A DNA stretch of 64,000 nt from Nocardioides marinus (GTDB lineage: Bacteria > Pseudomonadota > Alphaproteobacteria > Rhodobacterales > Rhodobacteraceae): positions 62,001-126,000 of the forward strand of contig JAHVJD010000008.1 of NCBI GenBank assembly GCA_019801415.1, read 5' to 3'. Position numbers and translations under genes: made by a program. A model generated the notes under the pieces. It worked only from the letters and a program-made list of their open reading frames with translations, was not told the DNA's origin and did no database searches. Positions 61,768-64,000 of the stretch are shown here, piece after piece. The stretch's first letter is position 1; every line of letters starts with the position of its first letter.

Positions 61768-62853
61768 TCACTGGCCCCGCCCGATGTCCACCGGAGCGAT
61801 GGACACGGTCTTGAGCACCGCGTGGCAATCGACACCGGGCGCCAGGTCCAGGGCAGCGGCCGAGCGCCGCGTCACACGCGCGAGCACCCTACCCGCCGGC
61901 GTTCGCAAGGAGACCATCGCCCCTGGCCCGCTGCCGGTGCGAATGTGCTCGACCTGTCCGGGAAGGATATTGAGCGCTGACAGCCCCTCGGGACGCTGGC
62001 GCGACAGGATCACCTCATGCGCGGCGATGCGCACGCGGACGGTGGTACCGGGCGTGCGGTCAATACGCGGCAGAAAAAGCGCCACCCCGCCCGCCTCCAG
62101 CTCGGTCAGACCATCGCTGTGGTGGCAGTGCACGCGCGCTTTCAAAAGCGCGCCGGCAGAGCGGACACCGGTCGGCATGACCTCGGGGTCGGCCAGAACA
62201 TCGGCGGCGGCGCCCTGATGTCGGACCCGGCCATCCTGCATGACGACAACGGTCGTTGCCAGCCGGGCAACCTCGGCTGCCGAATGGCTCACATAAAGGA
62301 TCGGTATGCCGATCTCATCACGCAGCCGCTCGAAATACGGCAGGATCTCCGCCTTGCGCGCCTCGTCCAGGGCTGCCAAAGGCTCATCCGCGAGCAGCAT
62401 CCGCGGCGCTGACAGCAAGGCCCGGCCAATGGCCACCCTCTGTTTTTCGCCGCCAGACAGCAGACCCGGCCGCCGGTGAAGCAGCGACCCTATTCCCAAG
62501 AGCTCCACCACCCGGTCCAGGCTTTCAGGCTTGCTGCCCCGGGGCGCGAATTTCTGTCCATAAAGCAGGTTCTGCCGGACAGTCAGATGCGGAAACAATC
62601 GGGCGTCCTGGAACACATAGCCCATTCGCCGCTTGTGGGGGGGCAGCCAATGGCGTTGATCGGTATCGCCCAGCACCTCGCCATCCACCATGATGCGTGC
62701 GCGATCGGGGCACAGCAGCCCCGCAACCGCCTGCACAACGGTGGTTTTTCCGGTTCCTGAGCGGCCGAAAAGGACCGTGACCCCCAATGGCGCTTCAAAA
62801 CGCACGTCCAGAGAAAAATCGGGCAGACGGTGTTTGAGCTCGACAGACAGCAT
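61768..62853 (-). CDS. modC: Molybdate ABC transporter ATP-binding protein ModC
   Basis: 361 aa. Walker A GRSGTGKTT, signature LSGGEKQRVAIGRALL, Walker B MLLADEPLAALDEARK, and a C-terminal TOBE/Mop domain (from ~residue 290: LSALNILPGQVEHIR, VSLRTPAGRVLARVTRRSAAAL) that binds molybdate and distinguishes ModC. It directly abuts the modB stop (TGAATG). Energises molybdate uptake for molybdenum cofactor. Confidence 0.93.
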   Translation of the reverse strand: MLSVELKHRLPDFSLDVRFEAPLGVTVLFGRSGTGKTTVVQAVAGLLCPDRARIMVDGEVLGDTDQRHWLPPHKRRMGYVFQDARLFPHLTVRQNLLYGQKFAPRGSKPESLDRVVELLGIGSLLHRRPGLLSGGEKQRVAIGRALLSAPRMLLADEPLAALDEARKAEILPYFERLRDEIGIPILYVSHSAAEVARLATTVVVMQDGRVRHQGAAADVLADPEVMPTGVRSAGALLKARVHCHHSDGLTELEAGGVALFLPRIDRTPGTTVRVRIAAHEVILSRQRPEGLSALNILPGQVEHIRTGSGPGAMVSLRTPAGRVLARVTRRSAAALDLAPGVDCHAVLKTVSIAPVDIGRGQ

Positions 62854-63558
62854 TCAGCGTCCTCCGACCCGTGCCGCGACCCGGCGCGCCAGCCATTCAG
62901 ACAGCAGCAAGGCGGCCAGCGCAATTGCGACCGAGATCAGCGTCAATCGCAAGGCCGCGCTTTCGCCGCCGGGCACCTGCAGGAAGGCGTATATCGCGGA
63001 AGGCAACGTCTGGGTCTGGCCCGGAATGTTGGAGACAAATGTGATCGTGGCACCAAATTCGCCCATCGCCTTGGCAAACCCCAAGACCGCCCCGGCCAGC
63101 ACCCCGGGCAGGATGAGCGGCAGGGTCACCGTGATGAACACCCAGGGGCGCGATGCCCCCAGCGTTGCCGCGGCTTCCTCCAGCTTGGGGTCGACCGCCT
63201 CGATCGACAGGCGGATGGCACGTACCATCAGGGGAAATCCCATGATCGCCGCCGCCAGCGCCGCCCCGGTCCAGCGGAAGGCAAATACCACGCCAAATTG
63301 CTGCAAGGCTGCTCCGACGGGTGCCTTGGGCGCGAAGACCATTAACAGCAGATAGCCCGTCACCACCGGCGGCAGGACAAGGGGCAGGTGCACCAAGCCA
63401 TTCAGCAGCTGCTTGCCGCGAAACTGGCGTCGGGCGAGGGCATGTGCGACGAGCAGGGCCAGCGGCAAGGCCGCAAGGGTTGCCCAGAATGACACCCGCA
63501 GCGACAGCTGTACCGCCTGCCATTCCTGCGGGCCGAGCCATGCAGTGACACCGCTCAC
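62854..63558 (-). CDS. modB: Molybdate ABC transporter permease ModB
   Basis: 234 aa with five to six hydrophobic segments, LNGLVHLPLVLPPVVTGYLLL and the EAA loop EEAAATLGASRPWVFITVTLPLILPG (split) typical of ModB. GTG start at 63558 overlaps the modA stop (GTGA). Forms the inner-membrane molybdate channel. Confidence 0.93.
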   Translation of the reverse strand: MSGVTAWLGPQEWQAVQLSLRVSFWATLAALPLALLVAHALARRQFRGKQLLNGLVHLPLVLPPVVTGYLLLMVFAPKAPVGAALQQFGVVFAFRWTGAALAAAIMGFPLMVRAIRLSIEAVDPKLEEAAATLGASRPWVFITVTLPLILPGVLAGAVLGFAKAMGEFGATITFVSNIPGQTQTLPSAIYAFLQVPGGESAALRLTLISVAIALAALLLSEWLARRVAARVGGR

Positions 63559-64000
63559 TTGCGGACCGCTCTGAAACCGTGGCGCAGGAAAATGGCCTGG
63601 CTCTCCCGCCCGCTCAGGAACTTGATGAAGGCCTCTGCTGCCTGCTGCTGGCCCGCGGTCACGGCAGCGATGGGGTAGACGATGGGCGGATGGCTGTCAG
63701 CGGCAAAGGTGGCAACGACGGACACAGTCGGCTCCGCCCGCGCGTCCGTGGCATAAACCACACCCAGCGGGGCCGCGCCCGTGGAGACCAGCGCCAGGGC
63801 TGCGCGCACGTTTGCCGCTTGCGCCACCTTGGGCGCCACAGCATCCCATTGATTGAGCGTGCTCAGCGCCGCCTTGCCGTAGATCCCGGCAGGAACCGCA
63901 TCGACCAACGCCATGGCCAGATGCCGATCGCCCAGCACCTCGGCCAGATCGGTTTGAGCAAGGTCCAACGGCGGGGCGTCAGTGCCATGCGCGATCAGAA
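63555..64000 (-). CDS. modA: Molybdate-binding protein ModA, C-terminal part
   Basis: The gene runs off the right window edge; about 148 C-terminal residues are visible. ALVDAVPAGIYGKAAL, VSTGAAPLGVVYATDA and a C-terminal FIKFLSGRESQAIFLRHGF match periplasmic ModA, which captures molybdate or tungstate. First gene of modA-modB-modC. Confidence 0.9.
   Translation of the reverse strand, partial: LIAHGTDAPPLDLAQTDLAEVLGDRHLAMALVDAVPAGIYGKAALSTLNQWDAVAPKVAQAANVRAALALVSTGAAPLGVVYATDARAEPTVSVVATFAADSHPPIVYPIAAVTAGQQQAAEAFIKFLSGRESQAIFLRHGFRAVRK

Overview
The window reads as a chromosomal segment of a high-GC alphaproteobacterium, most likely a Rhodobacterales/Roseobacter-type organism. This is inferred from GC-rich codon use, many TRAP/ABC/SSS importers, a complete beta-hydroxyaspartate cycle cluster (described in Paracoccus and marine Rhodobacterales) and a PuuD-type urate oxidation route. 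No rRNA, tRNA, CRISPR array, prophage or insertion sequence was seen. Almost all DNA is coding and most of it is catabolic.

Layout. 1-2.6 kb: zinc uptake (znuA divergent from zur-znuC-znuB). 2.6-7.3 kb: probable L-pipecolate/lysine catabolism pair amaB-amaA, divergent from two tandem GcvA-like LysR genes. 7.4-8.7 kb: a class I aminotransferase. 8.7-15.8 kb: a TRAP transporter (dctQMP) operon with an MlrC-family hydrolase, a D-serine dehydratase/D-threonine aldolase-like PLP enzyme and RidA, facing an RpiR regulator, with three operator-like repeats between them. 15.8-22.6 kb: a binding-protein/fused permease/ATPase ABC importer linked to three small hydrolases (MBL-fold, histidine phosphatase, HAD), facing a DeoR regulator. 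22.8-34.2 kb: a nicotinate degradation (nic) cluster: nicF, nicX, nicD, nicE, nicR, nicA, nicB, nicC plus an SSS symporter with a small membrane partner. 34.7-38.8 kb: an RND efflux pair. 39-55.2 kb: purine catabolism: guaD, two NCS2 permeases, xdhABC, puuD, uraH, a puuE-uraD fusion, allA, a urea-channel homologue and two paralogous LysR regulators. 55.3-60.7 kb: the beta-hydroxyaspartate cycle bhcABCD with bhcR. 60.8-61.6 kb: allE. 61.8-64 kb: molybdate importer modABC (modA cut by the window end).

How it fits together. Guanine goes to xanthine (GuaD), urate (XdhABC), 5-hydroxyisourate (PuuD), OHCU (UraH), allantoin (UraD domain), allantoate (PuuE domain) and, via ureidoglycine (AllE) and ureidoglycolate (AllA), to glyoxylate plus ammonia/urea. 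The neighbouring bhc genes turn two glyoxylates into one oxaloacetate, so the 39-61.6 kb region looks like one nitrogen-and-carbon pathway. The allantoate-hydrolysing enzyme is not in the window. Two enzymes here (NicB, XdhB) need molybdenum cofactor, and a molybdate importer sits at the end of the segment.

Regulatory repeats were read by eye: TGT-N3-TGA-N2-TAC before rpiR/dctQ; a perfect CTTTCGTACGAAAG palindrome before the ABC/deoR pair; TTTGT-N6-(N2)AAA elements before nicE, nicA and nicC; TTTCA-N9-TGAAA before both xdhA/LysR and uraH/puuE; and Zur-like boxes before znuA/zur. Their assignment to specific regulators is inference.
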